A stretch of 64,000 nucleotides of DNA from Pomphorhynchus laevis (GCA_012934845.2 WNNJ02000427.1:31431-95430); one strand, 5' to 3'; positions 32,563 to 43,168 are shown, counted from the stretch's first letter. Notes: generated by a model from the sequence alone, not told the origin. Program-made: numbers and translations.

Positions 32563-32962
32563 GCGTACAATGCTATTGTCTTTCCGCGATACATCGAATG
32601 ATTTACCACTTTGGAATTGCAACTACTTAAAAGATCTTCCTACAATGAGAGAAAGTGTCTTAAACGATCAAGCCTGCTGTACATATTGTTCACATTGCCT
32701 GACTAAGCGGAACACTGGCGTGTTTCAATCACAACGACCTTCCGTTAATCATCATGTTTATGAGCAAATCCTAGCAGCAAAATGCAAGTCCATAGCCAAT
32801 AAGCACAACAATTTAGATAAAGATGATCATCATGGCGATTTGGTCGAGCAGAAATCATGTCGCTGCTGTTGTCATCACTTCCGAATAGTGCCAATAGAGT
32901 TGTTGTCCAGCAATGCATCTGCAGAATCAGGATATTCTAGCAATAACCGTGTTGGCGGCTAG
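32563..32962 (+). CDS. Receptor last exon: cysteine-rich cytoplasmic tail
   Basis: Acceptor AATCTTCAG; the junction TACAG|G keeps the frame after the membrane helix, and a stop at 32960-32962 ends the protein. The tail of about 133 residues has two cysteine clusters (QACCTYCSHC and KSCRCCCHH), tyrosines in HVYEQIL and SGYSSN, and ends NNRVGG. The clusters could be palmitoylated or bind metal; the tyrosines could be phosphorylated. These roles are inference. Confidence 0.8.
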
Positions 32963-33146
32963 ACGATTGAACATATGTTGACCTTTTGAAGGAATTGTCC
33001 GTTATTTCGTGTAACTACTAGGTTCGTAGAATGTAGATACAAAACTTTGTAAGAATTTTTATTTTTTATGCTCAAAGAAGCTACCGACCATTTCTTTACA
33101 ATTTTATAATTAAATCTGTTCGTTTAGGTGTTTATATTCAAATTAA

Positions 33147-33152
33147 AATAAA
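33147..33152 (+). promoter_or_regulatory. Candidate polyadenylation signal
   Basis: AATAAA about 185 bases after the receptor stop codon. In such AT-rich DNA the hexamer is common, so this is tentative. Confidence 0.3.
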
Positions 33153-33159
33153 ATGTTTA

Positions 33160-34850
33160 TTAAATGTGTAATGTTTTATAAAATTGATTTTATGAAAATG
33201 GCTCATTTCAAGGAAATTATTTGTAAAATGATTTCAAAATCAATGAAAGGTTTTGTGAAACGTTTTTTTGTTGTATTTTGTAAAGGAATCTTGATCATTG
33301 ATTGGATTAATGGTCTAAATTTCAGATAAATCCATAAATAATAATTTATGGATTAATAGTACATACGAAAGCGATAAGATTATAATAATTGGGAGACGAA
33401 TTTACCTTCTTGAGTAAAATGTTGTGGCAAAAATCTTAATTTAGCAGCCACATTCCTAATGGCAAATTGTTATTCATAATATAGTGGTCATATAATATAA
33501 ACTTACTTGCTTAAGTACGATCTATTAATGTAATAAAATTACTGTGCTATTGTTTAAAGTTTTGAAAGTAGATAGCATTATTTCAAGCTATTTCTTGTTT
33601 TTGTTTATGTGGACACGATGTTTGTAAATTTTGTTAAAACGTGTACCAAATAAGGGACTGCTTTATTTGGCATGCCAAGTGGATTAATATATACATAATC
33701 GAATTTGCAAATTGAAAATCTTTGGAGTAAGACCAAACGTTAATTTACCCATTGTATTGAAATTGAAAAAATAAATTTTAAAATATCAATTTTACCCATT
33801 GTATTGAAATTGAAAATATCAATTTCAAAATTCAAGTCAAAAATATTTAAATTGTACTCTTAAGAATATTTAAATGCTGATTTAAATCAAGCCGCATTCC
33901 ATTATGTTAATAATTTTTGATAGTAAAATTGACCTGTAAAAATAAGTGCTAATTTATTTTTTAATAGAATAGCAAACGAAATGTTAAAATCTAAAATATA
34001 AATTGTACTACGTCTACATTTTATAGAAATAAAAAATAAAATTTACTCCTGAAAATATTACATGTAATAACTACATATTCTGTAATTAAAATTATTTTAA
34101 AATTTTAATTTATTAGCTATCAATTACCTGCTGATTTAAATACATAAATTGTACTCTTATGAATATTTAAAAGTCGATTTTAATATCCTCATACCAGATG
34201 CTTATTCGCATTTTCTCCAGACATTCGAAAATGGTATGAGGATAGTTTAACGACTGTGGCTCCTACTAGCTTGTCTAAATTAGTACGATTTACCTAGATC
34301 CTATAAGTCTGCAAATAATTTCAAAACTTTATCACTTAAATACAAACAAAATTAAGAGTTAAGGAAAATAAATGTTAACATTTATTGATGAAAATAAAAT
34401 CGACAAATCCAATTTATTATATTTTTATCTTAACTACTCCTAGCTTTGTTAAATATCAACTATCTATGTTATTAGATATAAAATGTTAAAAAGTATTTTA
34501 CCTTATTATTAAAATAACAATTATAAATATTAATGTGTACTAATAAATATTAAATTTGTTTAATAATACACAATACGTTGTGTGTATTAAAGCAAAAACT
34601 TTAAGTGCGATTCTGTACATTTCAGATTCGTCATTTTATGTTAATTACTTTTATAATTAAAATATCAAATGAACTTTTAATTATTTACATAATAAAATGT
34701 TTTACGTCTTGGAATTGGTGCAGGTTTGCTGGAAGAATAATTAGCATTGATTCATTCCTGTATAGATCATAATGATATGCATAGAAAGTAGATTGCATTT
34801 TCTAAAAAAATCATTTTAATCACACGCAAGATATTCTGCTTTAAATCAGA
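33160..34850. other. AT-rich DNA downstream of the receptor gene
   Basis: No gene was found. A small direct repeat (TTTACCCATTGTATTGAAAT) occurs near 33745 and 33790. An imperfect inverted pair (ATACCAG...GGTATGAGGAT) lies at about 34185-34245. Confidence 0.4.
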
Positions 34851-34854
34851 TTAG

Positions 34855-34920
34855 TTATTGAGTCTACGTATTTTATATTATTTATAAATTAAAAAATAAT
34901 GCTTAATAAAAAATAAAACA
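34855..34920 (-). repeat. R1 end fragment
   Basis: Contains the reverse complement of the R1 terminus (TGAGTCTACGTATTTTATAT) and part of its A/T body. Confidence 0.5.
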
Positions 34921-35004
34921 ATATATATATCAGTGATCGGCTCGATATTATCCTCGTGTGGTTGTTTGAATCCTATCAGCATCACTGAACACAATCAGCG
35001 TGGG

Positions 35005-35052
35005 TAAACCTTATCAGCAGTGAGCCCACGCCTACATTTGGTGTTTCGGTCC
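35005..35052 (-). ncRNA. Hammerhead-like core, permuted order, copy 3
   Basis: On the minus strand: GGACCGAAACACCAAATGTA, a linker, then CTGATAAGGTT. The short stem is now ACA/TGT, fully Watson-Crick, against ACG/TGT in copies 1 and 2; stem II would be ACC/GGT. The CTGATGA box has drifted to CTGATAA. Flanking GCGTGGG and CCCACGC can form a 7-bp stem around the box. It is a diverged, possibly dead copy. Confidence 0.35.
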
Positions 35053-35165
35053 TGTTACTGTTTCTGCTGATCTCATTGTCGCCGAAATGCTGGGTAAACC
35101 GTAAGCTGTCTTTACTATTGTGAATATTAATTACTAACACGAGTTGTATTCCTTCACTGGTAGGT

Positions 35166-35553
35166 TTAATTTATATATTTTACCATTTTCTGTTTGATTT
35201 TATTTTTAAAGTAACAAAGTTTAAAAAATGTATCTATTAAATTATTTAAATGATTTTGATGAAAGCCAATATCGTTACAAATTGTTGCAATTCTTAAAAT
35301 TTCATTATTGAATGTATTATATTTTATATTATATGGTATACATGTATGTTCATGCAAAAATATGTTTCTTGTAAATTTAAATATGCCATCTTTACGAAAT
35401 AAATTAATAATAGTTTTAATTGATGTTAATTAAATGTTCATATCTAGATATATACCTTCTTCATCATTAATATTGATTTTATTAAGAATAAGTTTACCTG
35501 GATAAATTTGCTCGCTTATTGATTTAAAATATTAGAGTTAAATACACATATAT
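35166..35553 (-). mobile_element. Reverse transcriptase fragment, Penelope-like or related
   Basis: On the minus strand, IYPGKLILNKININDEEGIY then LDMNI, and downstream FTRNIFLHEHTCIPYNIKYN, the palm-to-thumb region of a reverse transcriptase whose YIDD box lies at the high-coordinate end and is cut by the hAT end. Related scraps are at 35740-36000, 36130-36200 and 46905-47070. It is a broken fossil. Confidence 0.55.
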
Positions 35554-35690
35554 CAGGGGTCTCAAACTCGTAACCCGTGAGCCAGATGCGGCTCGCGAGA
35601 CGACAAGTTGCGGCCCGCGCTTTTTTGTTGGTGCGGCACGCGAGACGATAATTCACGACTCATGAGACGATAATTTTCATTTAATTAGTC
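35554..35690 (+). mobile_element. hAT transposon terminal fragment
   Basis: Begins CAGGGGTCTCAAACTCGTAA and contains GCGGCTCGCGAGACG and GCGGCCCGCG, the familiar GC-rich start of Charlie/ZBED-type hAT elements. It abuts the reverse-transcriptase fragment at its YIDD box, suggesting insertion there. No right end or transposase is visible. Confidence 0.6.
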
Positions 35691-35739
35691 TAATTATCGA
35701 ACTTATATAAAAGCAATACAACAAGATATATTATTTTCT

Positions 35740-36000
35740 CCTTTTTACATTTAAAATATGGATCTATTAAATTAATTAATAATTAAATTCCATTATTTAA
35801 AGTATTTATTTAATTTTATGTGATATTCATGAATGCTCAAGCAAAAATGTTTCCTGTAAATTTAAATATATAATCTTTATGATATAAATTAAAAGTAGTT
35901 TCACTTGATGTTAATTTAATGTTCATATCTAGATATATACCTTTTATCATCAATATTGGTTTTATTAAGAATACGGCTACCTCGATAAATTTTTTCGCTT
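35740..36000 (-). mobile_element. Second reverse transcriptase fragment
   Basis: Parallel to 35166-35553: shared blocks include TTAATGTTCATATCTAGATA, TATACCTT and TTTTATTAAGAATA. Same family, independently diverged. It is a broken fossil. Confidence 0.5.
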
Positions 36001-36004
36001 ATTA

Positions 36005-36060
36005 AAAACCTGATAACAAAGCAGTTTCTTCTGATGAGCTCTAATCTTGATTCTGATATA
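36005..36060 (+). repeat. R1 header fragment
   Basis: AACCTGATAACAAAGCAG, TTCTGATGAGCTCTAATCTT and GATTCTGATA match the R1 header, abutting the reverse-transcriptase scrap. Confidence 0.5.
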
Positions 36061-36129
36061 AATATTATATTATGTATTATTTCAACTATATAGATTGATT
36101 GTTGTCATCTTAAGTTCAGGTATTTGTTG

Positions 36130-36200
36130 AATATTTTTATTCGCTTATTGAATAAAAATTGTTAGAATTAAATGCACATATGTCATCAATATATCGGAAC
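36130..36200 (-). mobile_element. Reverse transcriptase YIDD-box scrap
   Basis: On the minus strand, RYIDDICAFNSN, the active-site box of the same reverse-transcriptase family as at 35.2 and 47.0 kb. Confidence 0.45.
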
Positions 36201-36599
36201 TATATATCTTTATATATTCTTAGATGTTTTTTACACAGTTATGAGCAAATTCAAATTATATAAAGCTTAAAAATAAGTCCGCTATTAAAACTATTATGTG
36301 ACTAATATTCTACTCTTCATTAGAACATATTTTATTTGTTTAAGTCATCTCTAATTAAGTTACTATTGCTATCGGAACATATATTTCATTTCTTTATATA
36401 GTTTTGACAATTCTTAATGCAGCTCCTCATCTTGCAAGTGTGCTGTGAGTGTATAGACACCGTTCTTCATAGGATTACGTGCAAGATATTTTGCAAAATT
36501 CTAAATATTTAAAATCAAATTATAATTTAATTATGTTATTTATATCATTATTAAATTTAAATATCTTTAATAATTATTGGCGCTGGATAAAAAAAAAGA
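36201..36599. other. No gene recognised
   Basis: AT-rich sequence with no supported feature. Confidence 0.35.
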
Positions 36600-36640
36600 A
36601 ATTATTTTTGATATTTCGCTAACTTCTGTAAGCATATATA
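36600..36640 (-). repeat. Hairpin-GAAATATC element end
   Basis: On the minus strand, GCTTACAGAAGTTAGCGAAATATC then AAAAATAATTTC-like sequence, the same end as the right arm of the palindrome at 939-1062. Confidence 0.5.
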
Positions 36641-36923
36641 TTTAAAATATCTTTAAAAGATTAAATATCTTTTTTATAATTTGAAAAGGAAATAATATTT
36701 TTTTTATAACTTAAATTTTATAGCTGTCTTTAATCTAATTTCATAATTTTTTTATATATTATTTGATAATGTATTTTTAAATTTTTTTATATATTATTTA
36801 ATATTTTTAAATAATATTTATTTTAATAATATTTATTTTTTTTAAATATTTTTTATAATTTTTTTATTTGAAAATAAATTAGTAAAATTTCTCAAATGAT
36901 ACCATTCCGCGTGAATTTTTGTA

Positions 36924-37051
36924 ATATAAGCCAACGCGAAAGAAAGACGAGAAACACTGCTAGATGCCGTGATCTGGCACTGATGAGTCATTGTGATGAC
37001 GAAACGGCATCTAGTAGTGTTTCTCGTCTTTCTTTTGCGTCGGGCTTATAT
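36924..37051 (+). ncRNA. Hammerhead-type core in the loop of a 48-bp palindrome
   Basis: Near-identical inverted arms (36924-36970 and 37004-37051; shared block AAAGACGAGAAACACT) enclose a 33-base loop: GATCTGGCA, CTGATGA, GTCAT-TGTG-ATGAC, GAA. The loop runs into the right arm as GAAAC. This is the hammerhead order CUGAUGA, a perfect stem II hairpin, then GAAAC, with the long palindrome as stem III. Stem I would be only a few bases, and the base after GCCGU is G rather than A, C or U, so cleavage may be lost. Chance co-occurrence of these elements in register is unlikely. Both ends of the palindrome are in A/T-rich DNA and no protein is encoded. Confidence 0.6.
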
Positions 37052-37272
37052 GATCACAAAATAGTAAAAAAGTAATATATTTTCTAACTTATTTTTCTTA
37101 AGCAATTGCAGACAAAATGTAACTGCCATTTTAGTATTTAGTAATCCGAAAGTACCCAGCGAAGCTCTAAATACTTTATATTGAAATTTTTTAATATGAA
37201 CATAATATATCTATCAAACATCACGGGCCTATATTAAATATTTTCATATACATTATAAGTTTTTCACTGAAA

Positions 37273-37434
37273 ATGAGTCCAAATCGGCAATTCAAGAATG
37301 CAGACTGTAATGCAACAGACAATTCACTTGTAAATTACAAAAATAATGATTCAACGACAGTTTATCGCTGTTGTGAAATTATAATTAAAATACCGTTAGT
37401 TTTCAAAAAGTATTTGGATATTTTTATTTTTTGA
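37273..37434 (+). CDS. Possible small ORF or first exon, 53 codons
   Basis: ATG-initiated frame MSPNRQFKNADCNATDNSLV with protein-like composition in its first two thirds, convergent with the 279-residue gene. No similarity is recognised. It may equally be chance. Confidence 0.2.
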   Translation: MSPNRQFKNADCNATDNSLVNYKNNDSTTVYRCCEIIIKIPLVFKKYLDIFIF

Positions 37435-37445
37435 TTTTATGTAAA

Positions 37446-37608
37446 TCAAATTGTAGTTCAATATGAACCTTACTGAACCACTATTGAATTGATATTAAAA
37501 TTTGATTTGGCTTTACTTTATTTTGATTAGGCTTTTTCAAATTGTAATTCAATATGAACATTACCGAACCAGTATTAAATTGATATTGAATTTTGATTCG
37601 GTTTTACT
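37446..37608 (+). repeat. 91-bp tandem duplication overlapping a gene end
   Basis: The block beginning TCAAATTGTAGTTCAATATG recurs 91 bases later as TCAAATTGTAATTCAATATG. The second copy overlaps the last codons and stop of the minus-strand gene at 37575. Confidence 0.8.
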
Positions 37609-38414
37609 AAAATATTATCGAACGTTGTATCTCTCAGTAACTTAAGTTTCCTTTTCTTCTCTGATAATATACCTAAAACTATATTGATAATGACACTGTT
37701 ACTTGAATGTAGCTGTATTAGAAATGCTCGAATTGATTTTAATTCCTTATGTAAAGTCGTTAGTGTCTCAGAAGTATATTGCCCCAAAAAACGCACACTT
37801 TGTTTTTCGATATTTCGTATTTTAACCAATAGCGATTTAAGCTTTTCCTCGATCAAGCAAACGATTTCGAGCACAGGTTTCATGCTGTCCAATTGCATTT
37901 CCGAGTTAAAGCCATTCGATAAAACACAATCATTACACTGATCTCGATTGCTTAAGCAGTGATCCCCTAAATGCTGACACGTTTTCCTTTGTTCACAGTA
38001 CATGCAATCGTCCACTGAATATACATGATCATATTTACATTTTAAATTATTTGGATGACAGTTATTATTTCTATAGTCTGTTGCTCTATTAAATTTGGCC
38101 TTTGAATCTAAAGTTCCATTAAATGGTACATTTGGATTCGAACAACATTCACTACATTCATACAATGAAGTATTTAACTTGGTGACGTTAGTGAGATTTA
38201 CAAATCTGTTTAACTTCGTTAATCTTAGTATTGCAGGTTCTAATTGTAACACCTCGACAGTGCCGTTTTGCTGTAAAACCGGGTTGATAATTTGGATATA
38301 GTTATCAGTAGAACAACTTCCATAGTCAGTTATAATACTGTTCACATCTGAATCACTAAATGTATGAGAAACTTCATCACATTCAGCTATTGTTGATAAA
38401 CTTTTATTAGACAT
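37575..38414 (-). CDS. Orphan cysteine-rich protein, 279 aa, single exon
   Basis: An uninterrupted ATG-to-stop frame with balanced codon use, much longer than any chance frame nearby. Residues 1-75 are acidic and serine/threonine-rich. About 80-165 carry many cysteines in short pairs (YECSECCSNPN, KCKYDHVYSVDDCMYCEQRK, CNDCVL), suggesting a metal-binding module. From about 175 to 270 the sequence is helical and heptad-like (VLEIVCLIEEKLKSLLVKIR, LHKELKSIRAFLIQLH), a probable coiled coil. There is no signal peptide or membrane segment. I recognise no family. It might be the last exon of a longer gene, but the ATG in ATTAAAAATG is plausible. Confidence 0.6.
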   Translation of the reverse strand: MSNKSLSTIAECDEVSHTFSDSDVNSIITDYGSCSTDNYIQIINPVLQQNGTVEVLQLEPAILRLTKLNRFVNLTNVTKLNTSLYECSECCSNPNVPFNGTLDSKAKFNRATDYRNNNCHPNNLKCKYDHVYSVDDCMYCEQRKTCQHLGDHCLSNRDQCNDCVLSNGFNSEMQLDSMKPVLEIVCLIEEKLKSLLVKIRNIEKQSVRFLGQYTSETLTTLHKELKSIRAFLIQLHSSNSVIINIVLGILSEKKRKLKLLRDTTFDNILVKPNQNSISI

Positions 38415-38524
38415 TTTTAATATACCACAAGCATGATACTATAATGTCCTGGCATTTGGCGCCAACAATAAATTGTTAACTTTAAAGTTATTTAGTTATT
38501 TCTATAATAGATAATAATATATAT

Positions 38525-38770
38525 TCATCCTCATGATCTCTAATCCTTATTCTGATACATCGTGTGTTATTAGTCAATGCATAAAAATTAAAATTTATTT
38601 AAAATTTCTATTTTAAATTTTAACTTGACATAAATTATATAAAATCTTATAACAATTATTTATTATTAATTAATTTTTTATTATTTAACTATTTAACTTT
38701 TATTTTGCATTATTTTTAATTTATAAATAGTATAAAATAGGTAGACTCAGTTCGCTGATTTGATTTGTTA
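38525..38770 (+). repeat. R1 copy
   Basis: Runs from TCATGATCTCTAATCCTTAT and TCTGATACATCG to GTAGACTCAGTTCGCTGATT. Confidence 0.7.
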
Positions 38771-38929
38771 AATTCGATGTTGTTCAATTCTGTGTTTATT
38801 CTAGTTTTTTAGAATAATTATTTACCTAAAACTTCAAATTTTCTATATATTTCAAATTTATAGTTTGAAATTCAAATTAATAAATAAAAACAATTTTATT
38901 TACGTTATGACAAATAAAATAAATTTGAA

Positions 38930-39065
38930 TGTTATTTATAAAATTTTATATAATTATTTATTATTTATAATTACTTATTGTTTAATTATTTGAATCTCAT
39001 TTAGCATTAATTTTAATTTAAATAAATAATATAACATGAGTAGACTCAGTTAGCATATCTGATAA
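38930..39065 (+). repeat. R1 partial copy
   Basis: The body and end (GTAGACTCAGTTAGCATATC) without the header. Confidence 0.6.
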
Positions 39066-40690
39066 TATATAATAATATAAAAAGTATCCAGTATATAATA
39101 TAAACTATTAAATTTTATTTAATATTGGAATGCTAATTAAATTTGTTAGAAAATTCCAAATGGATTAAAACTAATAAGATATGGATAAATAAATCAATGA
39201 ATGAATAATCGATAAGTTGATCTTATATTAAATTTATTAACAAATTTATCTTATATTGCTAATAATTTATGCTAGCATCCTCCGAAATTTTTTTAATCTT
39301 TAAATATACGATAAAATATATAATTTTTCTAAGATCCATGTTTGAATTTATTCTGTGATGCTAGACCAAATTGAAGTATTTTTTACGAAATACTCGGTTC
39401 AATATTTTTACCTATTATATAATAATATATTTTATAATATTACATATAATATATATTATACTTATTATATACGATATATTATATAATATATTACATATCA
39501 TATTATATAATAATATACTATTAGTGTATATTATTAAATTTCATAATTTGATTAATTATAAAATTTTGCCTAAGATAAAAGTTCAACTACAAATATATAA
39601 AATGCAAAACAAAATATAATAGAATTTAAAATAAATTATATTAAATATTTGAAATTGTAAACATGTGTATTCAACATTAATATACTATTACTGTTGAATA
39701 CTTAAAAATTAATATCTAAATAATTAATATTTAATTAATAACAATTAATTAATATTTAAAAATATTTAAATATTTAGTATATTTTAATAATATTTTAAAT
39801 ATTTCATAATAATATTTAAATTAAATTTTAAAAATATTTTATAATATATTTTATTTATAATATTATATATTTTAATTTAAATATTTTAAATATTTCAATC
39901 TAAAATATTTAATTTATATTATATAATTATTAAATATACATTTGATAATAGTATTTTACCTTTCATTTCACGTTTTCACACAAAATAGATTATTTTCATT
40001 ATCAAACAGATATATTATCAACGTTCTATCATTCGATTTACGCAATTTTTGCCAAGATTAGTAGATTCACATATTTTGTATAGGTAATGAATACATAATT
40101 AGATTATATGCAATCTTAAAATGGTAGACACTATTGAGATTTTGGATTTCATAAAGTCAAAAGTTTAAGACTCATATCAACCACAATTTTCAAATTGTAG
40201 CTCAGAATTATAAACAATTAATTTTAAATTAAAATTAATTAATTTGGAATTAAAATTAATTTAAAATAGAAATTTTTAATTGTTCATAATATCTGAATAT
40301 CTGAATGGTCTTGTATTAATTAAATATTACAATCTCACTAATAAAATTTAATAATATCTAAAATAATTAATATTAATGATCCTAAACGTTTTATATTAAT
40401 TAAATGTTATCTTACATCAATTTAATTCGTAATTAAATTGATTAGGGATTGAAATGCATAATCGTTAAAAATGTGTTAATATTAATGATCTTATATAAAT
40501 TAAACATGTTAATTATATATTATCTTATATTGGAATTAAATATATTAATTTAAGATTATCTTTTTTGATTAAATATAATATAAATTAAAATTTATAATCA
40601 TTTAATTATCTTTATTGTTTAATTATATAACTTTTATTTAATTTTCGTTTTTATTAAAAAATTGATTAAAAATAAAAATGATATTATTAA
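39066..40690. other. Extreme A/T stretch
   Basis: Low-complexity A/T sequence with ATATAT runs (especially 39410-39540 and 39720-39930). The 82-codon plus-strand frame at 39371 is made almost wholly of Ile, Tyr and Leu codons from these runs and is not a credible gene. Confidence 0.5.
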
Positions 40691-40699
40691 TAATATTCA

Positions 40700-40945
40700 T
40701 AAAAATTGACATCAATTCATAAAAATGACGTCTATTTTAAATTTCAATATATTCAAATAATATCAAATATATTTTTTATTCGTATCAAATAAATTTTAAT
40801 TTTAAATTTTTAATTTGATATAATAAATTGTATAAAATCTTATATAATTATATTGTTATAATTATTTATTATATTGTTTATCTCATTTTTGATTTATATA
40901 GTATAAAATACGTAGTCTCAGTTATTTGATCTGATTTGTTGTAAT
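40700..40945 (+). repeat. R1 partial copy
   Basis: The body with GTATAAAATCTTATATAATT and the end ACGTAGTCTCAGTTATTTG. Confidence 0.6.
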
Positions 40946-41204
40946 GACAAGTTATTATTGACATGTTGACTTTGTTTTCCCCACAATATAAACTATCACA
41001 AATATTCAAGCTGTATTCTTCATACGACTATTCTGTTAATTTTCAAGCATGTTTAATGGATTTTTTATTTTTCTTATAATTTTACAATATAAGAAACAAC
41101 AAAATATTATTAAAAATAAAATTAAGCTATTAAGCTAAAAAATTGGATAATAAACAATATACTTTGTATTAGAATTTATTATACTAAATAATAAAATTGC
41201 ATCA

Positions 41205-41655
41205 ATAGGAAATACGTCATTAGTATGTATTTGGCCACGCTGTTATGTCGGGTCGACATAACATTTAGAATAAATTTTAAATCATTAACAGAAAACTTTA
41301 TGGACGGATAATAAATAATATACTTTGTATTTACATATAATATTAGATAATCACATTTAATCAGAAGAAATACGTCATTAGCATGTATTTGACCCCGAAG
41401 CTATGTTGGGTGGAGGAATAGGGGTCGAAACCTAATAGCATAACAGTTCCTCCTGATGAACTCTAATCTTTATTCTCATACATCGTATACTATTTATTAG
41501 TCAATTCATAAAAATTGATTTTTTTAATTTCAATTTTAAATTTTAACTTTATATAATAATAAATTGTATAAAATCTTATAATTATTTATTATTTATCTTT
41601 ATTTTTATTTATATATCGTATAAAATAAGCAGACTCAGTTATCTGATATGATATT
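41205..41655 (+). repeat. R1 copy with full header
   Basis: A truncated header (CATTAGTATGTATTTGGCC, near 41220) is followed by a full one from about 41375: GTCATTAGCATGTATTTGAC, CTATGTTGGGTGGAGGAATA, GGGGTCGAAACCTAATAGCA and CAGTTCCTCCTGATGAACTC. The body then ends at AGACTCAGTTATCTGATATG. Confidence 0.75.
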
Positions 41656-41779
41656 ATATATTATAATATATTATCAATTGTAGCAAAATGAATTTTCTAA
41701 TTTATAAGATTTTTAAAGATTTTTTATGATTTTTATATAAAATAATAAAATAATAATAAATTATTATTATTTATTTATA

Positions 41780-41875
41780 ATTATGTAATTAATTATTTAA
41801 TTATTTTAATTTTATTTAGCGTTATTTTTTAATTTATAAAAAATATAAAATACGTAGATTAAGTTAGCTGCTCTT
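41780..41875 (+). repeat. R1 3' fragment
   Basis: Ends AATACGTAGATTAAGTTAGC; header absent. Confidence 0.5.
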
Positions 41876-42109
41876 ATTAATTTAGTTCTTATTTGAAATG
41901 AAAGACAATAAGCGTAATATAAATAAGCAATTTTCAGCATTAAAAATTATTTCAAAACGACTTTACAATTATTTGACGAAATAATCACTCAAACTCGAAT
42001 AATTTTATAATCATGAGAAGATAAAATCATGAGAAGTTAATTCAAAAAGGATCAAGTGAAATATATTTGTAGCTATAAACAAGAAAACAACAAATTAACG
42101 ACGACGTGT

Positions 42110-42479
42110 TTAATTATAATACAACTCGGTTGTAGGTATTGTGACGGATCGTTTAATTTTTGACCGATTATTTCGATTACTTCGAAATTTCATATGGTCG
42201 TTGTCCTTAATTTCATTACTCCGTTGTATTTCTGCTTCGGATTTAGCCTTCTGTGAGTAATGCAGTAGAATTTGGTAGCATTTAGAATCGCCTAATTCTT
42301 TAGACAATAACATACCGTCTTCCCCCATATTATTTATTATTCCAGGATTAGCACCCGCATTGATTACCATTTTAAGAATTTTATAGTTACCAGTCCGAGC
42401 ACATAAATGTACAATAGAGTTGCCATCAATATCAACATAATTTAAACTGTATTTGTAATCATTTTCATTGCTGTTGCTG
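42110..42479 (-). CDS. ASAP: ASAP last exon: ankyrin repeats and C-terminus
   Basis: Acceptor TTCTTCTTTAG; the first base C completes the AG left by the previous exon. It encodes YVDIDGNSIVHLCARTGNYK then ILKMVINAGANPGIINNMGE and LSKELGDSKCYQILLHYSQK, paralleling ASAP ankyrins (GNTVLHYC, CLKLLL, ALDIAKRL, CEDLL). A basic, disordered end (FRSNRNNRSKIKRSVTIP) closes the protein at 42110. Confidence 0.88.
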
Positions 42480-42874
42480 CTAAAGAAGAAAACCATGCGA
42501 AATTGAAACTGAAAATATAGACGATAAGCTTACAAATTATTATGGATGCCAAATGAATTTGAAACTAACAATCCTAGCGAGTGTTCCTTATTTAGGAGTA
42601 TCTACTGTTGATTGATAACGACGAATACAACTAAACCCTAGTCGCGAGGATTGAATTCGTTTTCAATTCATTTAGTATTTACTAAAATGATTTGCCATTA
42701 ATCCGTATGATATATATAATATATAGCAATATATTAAAATATAAAAATAATAATTAATATATTAATTTTTATAAATATAATTGACATTTGGATGGATGAC
42801 GATTGTGAATGCTATACACGATTTGTAAAGCATATCAAACATGCGGATTGCAAGTAGTGGCCTACTATGTTTTA

Positions 42875-42879
42875 AGGTA
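42875..42879 (+). repeat. Target-site duplication AGGTA of the LTR element
   Basis: AGGTA here and at 44751-44755 immediately flank the two LTRs. Confidence 0.9.
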
Positions 42880-43137
42880 TGTTAAACGAGCAAAGACAAA
42901 ATTTAACAATCGACGTTTTTTTACTACTGCAAAAAACGACGGAACAAAATAAGTTTTTATACATACGGTTATGCTGTCAAATAGCGGTTAATGTTTCATC
43001 AGTAAAGTTAGCGGTTAACGTTTCATCGGTGAATTGACTGCAGCTTTGCATTCGCCAGCATTTGAGAACAATGAATTATGACGAGACATAACAATACCAT
43101 TAACAACGCATCCAGAAACAATTACATCGATTTAACA
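42880..43137 (-). repeat. 3' LTR of the gag-protease element
   Basis: 258 bp, TGTTAAAC...TTTAACA. Apart from homopolymer length it matches the other LTR. Confidence 0.92.
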
Positions 43138-43168
43138 CCTCCGCCTGATCTACCAATCACGAAAATAA

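Larger units (their letters stand above)
23324..32962 (+). other. Gene span: SUEL-CUB-CTLD single-pass membrane receptor
   Basis: Visible exons join in frame through GT/AG introns: 23324-23513, 24425-24597, 27914-28249, 28535-28714, 29777-29806, 29863-29991, 30957-31242 (with an optional 48-nt intron) and 32563-32962. The product has, in order, an SUEL-type galactose/rhamnose-binding lectin domain, CUB, C-type lectin, a linker, a transmembrane helix and a 130-residue cytoplasmic tail. This set of extracellular carbohydrate- and protein-binding modules indicates a cell-surface recognition receptor; the ligand is unknown. The first exon (signal peptide) is not identified. Intron 2 hosts a decayed gypsy element in antisense, and the last intron hosts a hammerhead-bearing inverted repeat. 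I do not recognise a named orthologue. Confidence 0.85.

Noticed and set aside
37684-38301. Plus-strand frames opposite the 279-residue gene
   Set aside because: Antisense shadows; the minus-strand frame is longer and has the better composition.
39371-39619. 82-codon plus-strand frame rich in Ile and Tyr
   Set aside because: It is a read-through of AT-dinucleotide runs with no codon bias, start context or homology.
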